DNA of 64,000 nucleotides from Actinostola sp. cb2023 (taxonomy: Eukaryota > Cnidaria > Anthozoa > Actiniaria > Actinostolidae): the NCBI GenBank assembly GCA_033675265.1, contig JAUJYZ010001239.1, forward strand, positions 574,524-638,523. Direction: 5' to 3'. The notes beneath the pieces were generated by a model, which did not search any database, was not told the DNA's origin, and worked only from the letters and a program-made list of their open reading frames with translations. Each line of letters opens with the position of its first letter. Position 1 is the stretch's first letter. The position numbers were made by a program, and so were the translations under genes. Positions 35,419 to 44,816 of the stretch are shown in pieces.

Positions 35419-36122
35419 TACACATTGTACACCAACGTTTCTAGTTTTAATTTTATTTTTTGGGATAGGTGGATTCCACTTTCGAGTTTGTGTACCTTGT
35501 TCCTTTGCTTTTGTGGAACTGATCGCTTCCTTGTGTTCACAATTTTCGGCTGTGCTCGTGCTCGTGGACGTCGCCGCTTCTGACAGCTGTTCAAGAAGTC
35601 TTCTGGTCTCGCGTTTTTTTTTAATGCAGACCTGCAGGTTGGGGTTTCTGCTGGCGATGGAGTACCCAATAACAACTGGCTACTATGAATAGTAGGAACT
35701 GCAGTTATTCTATTAAGAAGCAAACTGAAAGAGAAAAAAGTTGACAAATTGTTTACATGTAAGTTACTGAAATACCCGGTGATATAGTCACGAACATAGT
35801 CACGAACATGTCACTTTATACAATCAAAATTGACAAAAATGAATGAAAACGAAGCTTATAAAATATTATACAAAAGTAGTAGACCACAGAGTACAATGAA
35901 AACTTACCGTTTCGCTAGACATGCTTTAAATTGACCAAGATTAGTGAAGCATTCGTCTTTGAAGTGCTTTCTACAAAGTACAGATCTTGAACTAGGTGAC
36001 CATTTATCCCTTTTTAATTGTACAAATTTTGTCCATGCCCGGGCAATATTCTTATCTGAAGGCCACACATACAGCTCATTATCTTTATGGTCACATTCAG
36101 CAGCTACACAACGACTTGGCAT
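35418..36122 (-). CDS. THAP-domain protein of the transposon (two exons)
   Basis: Exon 1 is 36122-35908, starting MPSRCVAAECDHKDN, with the RAWTKFVQLKRDKW and VLCRKHFKDECF parts of a C2CH THAP zinc finger. The donor is ACG|GTAAGT at 35907, and the acceptor TTTCTCTTTCAG precedes 35724. Joining restores an in-frame RLLLNRITAVPTIH, which completes the AVPTI signature of THAP domains, so the splice is well supported. Exon 2 continues with a basic stretch (KKNARPEDF, QKRRRPRARAQ, RKRSVPQKQR) and stops at 35420-35418. THAP domains bind DNA; here it probably recognises the transposon ends. It overlaps the transposase start in a TAATG arrangement, so the two may form one protein unit through coupling or frameshift. 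Confidence 0.8.
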
Positions 36123-36404
36123 ATTTATTTAGTTGTAAAAATTCGAAGAAACAATGAAGTATTATAAAGTAATCGGTGTGTGACTTGTGTTTACGCAACT
36201 CTGGGTTACGGGGAGTTTTGGCTGTGACGTCACTGCCTCGTTTTCGCGTGCCGCGGGAAATTCTAAAAACTGCTTTCTTCTCGGCTTCATAAATGATTGT
36301 TTTTAAGGATAATTAATGATTTATTTTTTTAATCGTAATTAAAAAACCTAATACTTTTTATCAACTTTGTCAAAAATGTGCCAAAAAATCGCGTCAGTAG
36401 CCCT

Positions 36405-36408
36405 TTAA
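36405..36408. other. TTAA target duplication, right
   Basis: The right copy of TTAA, directly followed by GCTTTCGCGATAGAAG, which continues the PAN exon. Confidence 0.9.
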
Positions 36409-36624
36409 GCTTTCGCGATAGAAGTTGAAACTCTGACAGCCAATGTTATCTTTACACTTCTCGTAGCAACAATGAATGTTGTCAACTTGAAAGGATGTCA
36501 AGACAAATCCATGAAGTGCGATTCCGCTCACTGATATTTGACACTTGTTGGCGGCTGTCAGATGAGGAATCAGTGACGATATAACTGCACCTAAACATAG
36601 GACAATGATCCTTGACTGTTTCAT
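36409..36624 (-). pseudogene. PAN gene copy B, 5' part with signal peptide
   Basis: ATG at 36624-36622 begins MKQSRIIVLCLGAVISSLIP then HLTAANKCQIS: a clear signal peptide followed by the PAN domain through NFYRESLK. The frame is then cut by the transposon at the TTAA, 216 nt in. The remainder of the exon is at 32028-32119. Without the element, the gene would read signal peptide, PAN, fibrinogen-like (29227-29373), EGF (29030-29151), all joined in phase 1, as a secreted or surface protein. The insertion and an independent 2-nt frameshift make it a probable pseudogene, unless the transposon is spliced out or excised. Confidence 0.8.
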
Positions 36625-36715
36625 GGTAGAAACTTCGGTATGATTAAGTTGAGTGTGAGCGGCTCAAATAGACACCCAGCTTGGCATTTAATTAGCTTCG
36701 AAATCAGCACTTAGG

Positions 36716-37066
36716 CCCCGTCCACACTACTCCATTTACGTTTAATTTGAAAACGCATACTTTTTTTGCGTTTTTTATCGAGCGTCCACACTAAAACGAT
36801 CGAAAACGGAGATGTTTATCTATGAAAACGGAGGTTTTCAAAACGCTTCTTTCCAAAGCGAAGACTTTCGAAAACGCACTGGTCTATCGTTTTAGTGTGG
36901 ACGGCAAAAACGGAGCTTTTCAGTTCGCTATACGTCACAACTCAACCGATAGTATCACTGGCGCTACTGGAGCATGCGTATTGGACATTAAAACGTCCAA
37001 ACAGAGCCTGGTGACGAAAACGCATCTTTGGATCATCGTTTTCATCCCCTAGTGTTGACCGTAGAT
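36716..37066. mobile_element. MITE-like AAAACG repeat, complete copy
   Basis: Left end CCGTCCACACTACTCC and right end CCCCTAGTGTTGACCG are imperfect inverted repeats. The interior has repeated AAAACG on both strands. It lies between the PAN gene start and the FN3 exon of receptor gene B. Copy A keeps only the right part. Confidence 0.5.
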
Positions 37067-37250
37067 ATCCAAAATTCCACACTGGTTGGAAAATTTCAAC
37101 CCCCCCAAAAATCTCACACCACAACATATATGTGCATATAGGAGGAGGAGTAAATGGGAAAGTACATGGGAAGGAAAGGGGAAGGTAGGCCTAGAAAGGG
37201 GAAATGGAAGGGGAGAGGCAATGATAGCTATACATACACAGATTACTTAC

Positions 37251-37547
37251 TGTCCTCTTGGGTCGTAACAGTCTGTTCAGCTGCAATTCCACAACCTTTC
37301 GAGGTGACTCCACAGAATTGCACTGTGTACTCAGTGAATGCTTCCAGGTTCATATGCTCTCCCTTGGTTTCTTGCGCTGTATACTCATCAGTTCTTGTAA
37401 CTCCATATTTGTTATGGATGATTGTTATCCTGGTACTTAGCAGAATACCATGAATATGCGGCTCATCAACATATTCCCAAGTAGTAATTAAACGAGTTGA
37501 ACTGACGACATCAACGTTCCAAAACTTCAGACGTAGATCAATAGCAA
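37251..37547 (-). CDS. FN3 exon of receptor gene B
   Basis: A 297-nt exon (99 codons), phase 1 at both ends (acceptor GTTATCAG|TT, donor GACA|GTAAGT). It encodes a fibronectin type III domain: LRLKFWNVDVVSSTRLITTW for strands A and B (Trp of strand B), TRITIIHNKYGVTRTDEYTA, then LEAFTEYTVQFCGVTSKGCG with the Tyr-corner, and EQTVTTQED. It follows the cysteine-free Ig-like exon at 38216-38581 in the same phase. No later exon (transmembrane, cytoplasmic) is evident before the PAN gene. Confidence 0.8.
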
Positions 37548-37825
37548 CTGATAACAAAGAATAACAGGGTGAATCAAATTTTGGGAAATAGTATGAGATA
37601 GATAATATGCAACATGAGCTTTTGTTAGAAATTATAATACATATATTCTTTCATCAATGTAGAAAGATAGTGATACTGTTTTTGAATGATCAAAATGTTT
37701 AAAGTATTAAATACTGCTATTAATAGGCAAGGTGAGGAAACACAGCAGCAAAAACCTTCTGGCTTTCGGTAGCTTTTCAACAAAACAAATATGAACTGAA
37801 ACTGAAAATTGAAATATATTTAAGG

Positions 37826-38030
37826 AATTGTCAACGCTTAGCGTGCGTCCATCGAGTTATGAAGCACGCGGGAATTTGGGAGAGCACGAGAGAAACGTAA
37901 GAGTTGCTCGAGGTATAGCGGAGAGCAACTCTAGCTTCACGAGTGCTCTCCTGGACAAATTCCCAAGTGCTCCATAACTCGATGGACGCACAGCTAAAGC
38001 GTTCACCATTTCTTTTATAACATAGTCACT
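37826..38030. repeat. Long foldback (hairpin member 3)
   Basis: Left arm GCGTCCATCGAGTTATGAAG, then GCACGCGGG (37864-37872) and AATTTGGGAGAGCAC. The right arm is complementary, with CCCAAGTGC (37962-37970) opposite GCACGCGGG. The apex is GAGTTGCTCGAG/GAGAGCAACTC. Flanks AATTGTCAACGCTTA and TAAAGCGTTCACCATT are inverted. The whole element probably runs 37820-38195 and ends in the CAATCAGAGCGCGCGTTATA motif. It lies in the intron between the Ig-like and FN3 exons of receptor gene B. Confidence 0.85.
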
Positions 38031-38215
38031 GCAAATTCAAATAAAACGATTTGATTTTCCGATTGAATTCAGAGCGCGCGCTATGCCGATGACGTGAGTG
38101 TGTGTCCATGGGCGCGAGCGTGTGTCCGTGGGCTTACGGACACACGCTAACCAACCAATCAGAGCGCGCGTTATATCATACCTATGTTATAATAATTCAT
38201 AAAGGAATTACTCAC

Positions 38216-38581
38216 CAAGGACGTTCAACTTTGTGTATTTGTGTTCATCTTCTAAGGCTTCTGTTTTAACACGTATCCTGTAAAACATTTGGTCTGAAAC
38301 TAAGAGGTTCTTCAGTGTGAACGTCACGTTTACAGCAGTCGATGATCCTTGGACAACTAATTCCATGTCCGCTTCTCTATGTTTATAGAATATAATGAGC
38401 TGTCCGTCTTTCCAATCCATGAGATGTTGTATCCTATCTAGTAATTCCATTTTCCTGCCAATTGATACTTTCGCCAGTGAGTCTCCATTGGGAACATTAA
38501 CAAACCAAACCAGTTTCGCTGTTTTGCCTTGTCTGAAAGTGACTGTGTCATTGACTGAGTGTATCGAAATAATCGCAGCAT
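38216..38581 (-). CDS. Cysteine-free Ig-like exon of receptor gene B
   Basis: A 366-nt exon (122 codons), phase 1 at both ends (acceptor TTTTTAG|AT, donor CTTG|GTGAGT). It contains VTFRQGKTAKLVWFVNVPNG (strand B and the core Trp), the pattern NVTFTLKNLLVSDQMFYRIR, and TKLNVLG at the end. Like its paralogue at 10558-10920 it has no cysteine, while keeping the same buried positions. Probably a V-set-like distal domain. Sequence divergence between the two paralogues is high except for the framework. Confidence 0.8.
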
Positions 38582-38692
38582 CTAAAAACGTTAAGAGAGA
38601 TTAGCGAACTGTTTGTGATTTTTGGAAAATACTGACAGTAATAAAGTAATCACTCCTCACTCTAGTCTTCAATCCATTTTTGTATGACTTGC

Positions 38693-38744
38693 CTAAAATG
38701 TTCAGATTAATGAACAAGCACAAAATAATACCAAATAGACTCAT
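38693..38744 (-). CDS. Signal-peptide exon of receptor gene B
   Basis: ATG at 38744-38742 begins MSLFGIILCLFINLNIL, matching the gene A exon in length and phase. The donor is TTTTAG|GCAAGT, a GC donor where gene A has GT. GC-AG introns are functional in animals when the rest of the site is strong, as here. Joined to 38216-38581 it gives the N-terminus of receptor B. Confidence 0.75.
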
Positions 38745-40806
38745 ATTTTCTAAGAAAATGACTCGCAGTACAGGTCTTCAAGCGAACAACATGAACGCTC
38801 ATGAGCAAAGACGTTATGCACACCCATATCATATTATGACCTAACATCACGTGCTGGAACATGGAAACGAGATCGAGATATTAGGCCGTAAGCGAACTGT
38901 AGAGTTGCTACAAGTCCCTACTGTATTTTGTTCTTTCCACGCACGATAAACAGAGGGGAATCTTGTGTGCGCATGCGTCGCCACAGTTAGATGACAAGAC
39001 ACGAAACAAGCTATTTGGATCAAATGTTTACAGATTTTGCCGACGTTTTATGAGCATTTTATCCACTGAACACAAACAGATGAATTCGAAATGATGTCCT
39101 TGTGCCTTAAAATTATTTTATTTCTCGAAATATATATATATATAATATATTAGACAATTGTTTTATTTGGTGGCCAATGCCTCTTCGTTTGCTATGCTCA
39201 CTACTCAATTTTCGACAACATGGCTGCCAGCTGACATGGAGTAAACCGAATTATTCTAAGTTGCAAGCTCAGTCGTGAAGAGAATTCAAGAGAAAGTAAA
39301 TATATTTCGTTAATTGTTATAGATATTGAATGTATATTATTATAATTTAGCTTTCATCGACACTTCATCAACTTCCAATAAACGAAGGTAAACTTTTGTG
39401 TGATGTCTAGAATATTCAATTATCATATCCCAATCTTCAAAGTTGGTTATCTCGAAATGTACCATATATATCCAACGTTTTATCGGCAAAATTAATCAAA
39501 GTCATGTTTCCTGTGTTGTAAAATATCAGTAACTTCGCTTGGAAAAATAGGGAAGTTGGAGATTTTTTGCAAATTTCTTCGTCATGATATCTAGAACGTG
39601 CATTTGTCGACAAAACATTAATTCTATTATTGGTTGACTGTGTGGGTAGGGCCGTTATTGCCAGTGTTCCAATATTCTTTTAATGTTTCCATCGTAGATC
39701 ACATTTTTAGATATCATATTGAGATCAATCAAGGTCAAAATATTTTGTTGAAGTGTAAAGTTTGCATACATTTCATTGCAAAATACTAGATACATAACGA
39801 GCCGCAGCGACTTGGATACCGGCTTACCCCCCGGCCGATCGGTACTTTTTTTGTACCGATCTGTTGGGGGTCTTTCTGCATTCCAATCGAAGGATTATAG
39901 GGTAGGGCGTCAAATCCAACACATAAAGCCTAAAGCGCTGAAATGATACAGTTGGGGCCGTGGGTAGTATTTTGATGTCTATATGTTGGGTTTTTGCCGG
40001 GATTTTGATGCCTTTATAACCTTAATAAGGGATTTATAGAGCTCGTATGTGAAAAGTTGCCTCTCATGGATCACCAACCGCGGAAATTATACAGTAACAA
40101 GTATCAAGTATTGTACTTATACGATATATCGATAGATAGATATTATTGTTTTGTTTTATAAAATAATGCATGCATTGATATATGTAAGAAACAATTATTT
40201 CAAGTTAATTTTTGAACATAAAGATCAGTCAGATATAATTCGTTGATGTTGCGTGATGGTTTATACGGCCGAGTGTAAACAACAAACCTCAGTTAGACAG
40301 CACACTACTAGTTGTTCTTGCCAGACTATGAAAAAACACAGCCATAGTCCCAGAAGTCCCATAGTCTCAAAACTGGAATTTTCACAGCTGTATGTGACTT
40401 GTATTTCTGTTCGTTTCGTTTTCAAAGTGGTCCGGGAGCGCGTTGCGTGACGGAACTAAAGACGGATGTGAAGGAGACTAGTTTTTCAGATGATGGTGTG
40501 CGTATTTTAATTTTTTTAATATATTAATTTCCTTGTTGCATTTACTATGTATTCGTTTGGTGATAGTGTGGGGATGCCTCGTAAAAAAAAACAGATATAA
40601 CTAGCGTTGACTTATACTTGTACCCCCTTGTACCTGTAGGCTCAGTTCCAGTAAGATAAATGTAGGTTACTTTCTGGATCCATCAGATCCCACACAAACT
40701 TCCCGTCTGACTGTATTTTACAGTAGTGCTACATAAAGTAATTGTGTTATGTTATAGTGTCTATGATCATGATGACTATATATGATTTTGTAAAAACGGC
40801 ATGTAC
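38745..40806. other. Upstream of receptor gene B, no gene recognised
   Basis: Would hold the promoter of receptor gene B near 38750-38900. It contains an AT dinucleotide run (39127-39150) and a small hairpin GATCGGTAC/GTACCGATC (39838-39864). At 40425-40480 a GCGTTGCGTGACG...GGAGACTAG fragment of the common dispersed family is present. No coding sequence supported. Confidence 0.4.
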
Positions 40807-40852
40807 AATATTTAGTACAAACATATATAATTATACAAAGAGGAGAACAATA
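40807..40852. repeat. 46-bp direct repeat, left copy
   Basis: AATATTTAGTACAAACATAT and the following bases to GGAGAACAATA recur exactly at 42186-42231. The repeats flank 1.33 kb. Confidence 0.9.
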
Positions 40853-40854
40853 AG

Positions 40855-41155
40855 CACTTGTACATATCTCCTTTGTCAAGAACGTTTTTTTAAGACAGTC
40901 GTCACTGCGTGCAACTACGCTATCTCCTATTCTACATCCAGCCAATGGCCTCTCCATCTAACTTGCAGAAACACTTGTACATATCTCCTTTGTCAAGAAC
41001 GTTTTATTAAGACAGTCGTCACTGCGTGCAACTACGCTATCTCCTATTCTACATCCAGCCAATGGCCTCTCCCTAACTTCAGAAAACTTGCAGAAACACT
41101 TGTACATCGTCCTGCGTAGAACGAACGTTTTATTAAGACAGTCGTCACTGCGTGC
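40855..41155. repeat. Tandem repeat of about 116-124 bp, 2.5 copies
   Basis: CACTTGTACATATCTCCTTT begins copies near 40856 and 40972, with a diverged start near 41096. The internal blocks GACAGTCGTCACTGCGTGCA and ACATCCAGCCAATGGCCTCT are repeated. Reading frames across it are repeats of the same non-recognised peptide. Confidence 0.85.
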
Positions 41156-42185
41156 ACCTTCCTTTGAGAATAGCCCTTCGCGTTGCCAATATTGTTTCTC
41201 AAGTTGGATATCGATAACACTGCTTTATTGTGCAATACCTAGAATGTGTAAATTCTCCCATCTCTTGCCTCAATTATTACGAATACTGCCAGTATTATTA
41301 TGGTATTCGGTTTTCGGTTGATTGAAAGATCTGGCCGCTGATCACGATCCAGGATCAATATTGACAGAAATGACTACATCTACATTGAAAACAGCACAAG
41401 AAAAAAAGGAAAAAAAATACCATAAAAGCACAAAAAAAGCACAAAATCAAACAATAGAAATGGAAAACGAAGTTTCCGTTATGTCAACAACTCTGGGAAA
41501 GGATACAGCCACTACACTGTTATGAGGTTTGCCATCCTTATCACATTCTCAGAATATTTTTCCCCATCAAGGCGACAGTGCTTTGTCGTAGCGATGGGGC
41601 CCGCTTGTGTTTCAAAAACACATTCGCCAAATCTGTCGCCACTCAGTTTGAGATCTACGTCAGCTGCCATTAATGTTGATCATGAAAATGAATTTGAGAA
41701 GTAGCAAGATTGTCTGCAACAAATCATCGCAAGGTAAGTGTCCATAATCAGTTTTATATGAAAGTTTATTTAATGTTCTTTTATAATTAATGTGTTTGGA
41801 TAATCGCAATGTTTTAGTCATGTCTGAAAACAATTTGACCAATTCCTAAAACCTCTTTTTAATGTCATATTTCTCATTTTCATTGCTGGCTGGTAAAATG
41901 TTGGTACGAATGCGAGCTAGCTGGCAAACCATGTTCTTACATCTTCTCCTAGCTGGGAACACCTTTCCCTAGCCGGGAACATCTTCCCCTAGCTGGGAAA
42001 TGTTTTTCATATCAATTCCTGGCTGGGAAATTAAATCGTCAATATCAAGCTGGCTGGCAGTGAGGAGCGGATAATATTTTCCCACGGTTGTTAAATATTA
42101 ACTATAATTAACATGTGAAAACTTGTCTAGTGTTCTAGACATCATATTGAGTGATTTTAGGAAAAAGTGTCGTTGGGTACTCTTG
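41156..42185. other. Spacer between direct repeats
   Basis: Includes a short series of CTAGCTGGGAAC/CTAGCCGGGAAC motifs (41930-42030). No gene recognised. Confidence 0.4.
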
Positions 42186-42231
42186 AATATTTAGTACAAA
42201 CATATATAATTATACAAAGAGGAGAACAATA
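42186..42231. repeat. 46-bp direct repeat, right copy
   Basis: Second exact copy of 40807-40852, immediately followed by the ATACCGTA repeat. Confidence 0.9.
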
Positions 42232-42610
42232 TACCGTATAGATATGAACATCTATTTATAAATATCATGCGTAATATTATTCATAGCATAATGATCCGAA
42301 TAAGCGCCTTATTTTATATTTTCGAGGGTACGTCAAGGGGGACGCTTATTAGGGAGGGGGTGCTTATTGAATTATATTGGAAAAGATCAAAATCTGAGTC
42401 GATATAACACAACTTCATTGCATGACGAAAACAGGGACAGTAACAAGGATGGATAAGGCGAACAAACGTATATTCATGGAGCAGGAACATTTATTGCGAT
42501 TACCACCTTATATTGCTCAGTGTTCAATTAATGACAGGGGAGAGGGCGCGTATTCGGGAGGGGGCGCTAATTAAAAAAATAGAGGTCGAGGGGTGCTTAC
42601 GGTATTCGTA
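42232..42610. mobile_element. MITE-like repeat with TACCGTA ends
   Basis: The left part has TACCGTAT, AATAAGCGCC and GGGGGACGCTTATTAGGGAG. The right part has GGGCGCGTATTCGGGAGGGG, GCGCTAATT and GGGGTGCTTACGGTATT. The ends and the GCGCTTATT-like motifs are inverted. No ORF. Confidence 0.5.
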
Positions 42611-42911
42611 ATTACGGGGCGATTATTATAATTATTACGGTAATAATGAACAATGTTTCCATGCCATTGGGGGACACCGCATCATCTGGTTCAAGTGTAA
42701 TGTAATATTTGCACGCTACAATAAATGTTTTATTATATATGTTTATATACAGTCTGTACAATGTATTATAATAGCTATAGATGCAAATTAATTGCTTACT
42801 GATCAAAGTTACTGATCAAACCGTAGTACTAGCGAGCCCCATGTACATTACAGGTAAATAGACCATTTTATTTGCTTACACTTTGGAACTGATGATTGTA
42901 CCATCAGTGCC

Positions 42912-43390
42912 GATAATGAAAGTGGGTGAATTGGCCAGGACTTAATCACTGAATGATTAAAGCACTCAGGCACTGCATGGTAATGACAGTGGGTGAATTG
43001 GCCAGGACTTAATCACTGAATGATTAAAGCACTCAGGCACTGCATGGTAATGACAGTGGGTGAATTGGCCAGGACTTAATCAAATGATTAAAGCACTCAG
43101 GCACTGCATGGTAATGAAAGTGGGCGAATTGGCCAGGACTTAATCACTGAATGATTAAAGCACTCAGTCACTACATGGTAATGAAAGTGGGTGAATTGGC
43201 CAGGACTTAATCACTGAATGATTAAAGCACTCAGGCACTGCATGGTAATGAAAGTGAGTGAATTGGCCAAGACTTAATCAAATGCATGATTAAAGCACTC
43301 AAGCACTGCATGGTAATGAAAGTGGGTGAATTGGCCAGGACTTAATCACTGAATGATTAAAGCACTCAGGCAATGAATGGTAATGAAAGT
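42912..43390. repeat. Minisatellite, 67-bp unit, about 7 copies
   Basis: Unit landmarks are TGGTAATGAAAGTGGGTGAA, TTGGCCAGGACTTAATCACT and ATTAAAGCACTCAGGCACTG. A few units lack CTG (…TTAATCAAATGATT). Small internal palindrome TTAATCA/TGATTAA. Confidence 0.95.
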
Positions 43391-44816
43391 AATTATTATT
43401 GTGTGATGAGATGATTCCACAAATAACAAAATAATCTACATTGACTCTATTTACAGTGTACTAGCATTAGCTCTCTTTTTGTCCGGCCTTTGATATGGAT
43501 CAGTCTGTTTCCTGGAGTCGTCATGTTTTACGTACAGAGCGTACAGTATTACAGAACCTAAACTCGAGCCACGAGATTGACGTTGGCGCAGTTACGTTGG
43601 CGGGAAATCCCCAAGATTGAGAAGATAGATCCAACCAGACCTATAATGGTGTCCATAATATCTTCAAGTTTGAGACCAGTGACTTGTTTAGTATTGAGGC
43701 GATGATTCCAAACGGAGAAACGACTAAGACCATAGCTTTCTCGTTCAACAATCCGGCCATTTCTGGAAGAAAGCACCATTGTTGTCTGTACAACTCGCAC
43801 GCTGGCAATTGTGATGGAAATTTCGACACCAGTGTATTCTTCCAAAATACCGATACTCGATCATCTAGTTTTGTTCCACAGATCATGAATTGATCATATA
43901 CCACTTTCTGCTAGAGTTGATCAAAAATTTCCTGTATTGCCAACATATTTACGGCTGTAAGTAGACGGCACACGACCGACGACAGCAACGCAACGAAGAG
44001 AAATGGACTTTAGATTTACCGTATTTGGACTTACAATAGCCTTCGTTGTTAGCGGTCTGCGGAAAAACGTCAAATGAAATGTTCCAGATCGATCATTTTA
44101 CGCAATTCAGCCTTTATGTAAATTTAAATAAACTATCTATCTGTTGACATGTGCAGCAGCACTTACAAGTGTTGATATGTAGGAAACCGCAAGTAAAAGG
44201 ATTAAAACACCACATCATAGCAACAGGGAAGTTCCGCTGTTCGGAAAATATCGTTCGCTGCGGCTCGTTATGTTTGTGCTTATTGCGTGTAATCCAACAT
44301 AGATATCCAAAAACTATTTTACCAGATAACAGAAGTATATACAAAATACTTTCAGTGTACATTTTTGAGATCGTTAGGAAAAATAGGGAACAAAGAGAAA
44401 ATAACAGTTTTTAAAGATAATGACAGCACTATTTTCAGCCAAGGTCTCTAAAAATCGGCTCAAATTCACATACATACATACATACATATTTTATTTAGTA
44501 CCATATATGATAAGAATATTAATAGGAGAAATTAAACTGACATTTAGGTACAAGCCATCTATATTAACCATACGGCTAACTTAATAGTTAAAATTTTGAT
44601 AAAACTCTGTACAGGCGAGTAAATACATACCACAAGACACTAAGAGAATTTCAAGATCATAAACCTCTACCAGTTTCAAGACTATTATTACAGTATTTAC
44701 AAAAAAAAAAGAATGAACGATATAATCTACAAAATCGCAGCTTGAGCTTCCTGTGGTTTCAATATGAATCAAAATACGCCTTTTGTGAATAGCCAGTGTG
44801 CAGTGAAAAGCCATAA
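43391..44816. other. No gene recognised
   Basis: Frames of 87-95 codons on the minus strand at 43558-43904 look weakly protein-like but overlap each other and match nothing I know. An (ACAT)n run lies at 44470-44487. Confidence 0.3.

Larger units (their letters stand above)
32124..36404. mobile_element. Kolobok-like DNA transposon, complete with TIRs
   Basis: 4,281 bp bounded by inverted repeats starting AGGGCTACTGACGCGATTTT. Twenty-one bases match exactly and similarity then continues imperfectly (GGACATTTT against GGCACATTTT). It is flanked by TTAA on both sides. It carries a two-exon plus-strand gene (32327-33151) and a minus-strand THAP plus transposase gene (36122-33760), convergent and separated by about 600 bp. 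TTAA targets combined with a THAP protein and a DDE transposase are features I associate with the Kolobok superfamily. piggyBac shares TTAA but not this transposase type. Both gene sets lie wholly inside the TIRs, and the transposase frame is intact, so the insertion looks fairly recent. Confidence 0.85.

Noticed and set aside
35170..35692. Plus-strand frames antisense to the transposase gene
   Set aside because: Shadow frames of the minus-strand THAP and transposase exons, which have clear domains and splice sites.
43558..43904. Two overlapping minus-strand frames of 87 and 95 codons
   Set aside because: They look weakly protein-like but no family is recognised and the frames conflict. Not supported.
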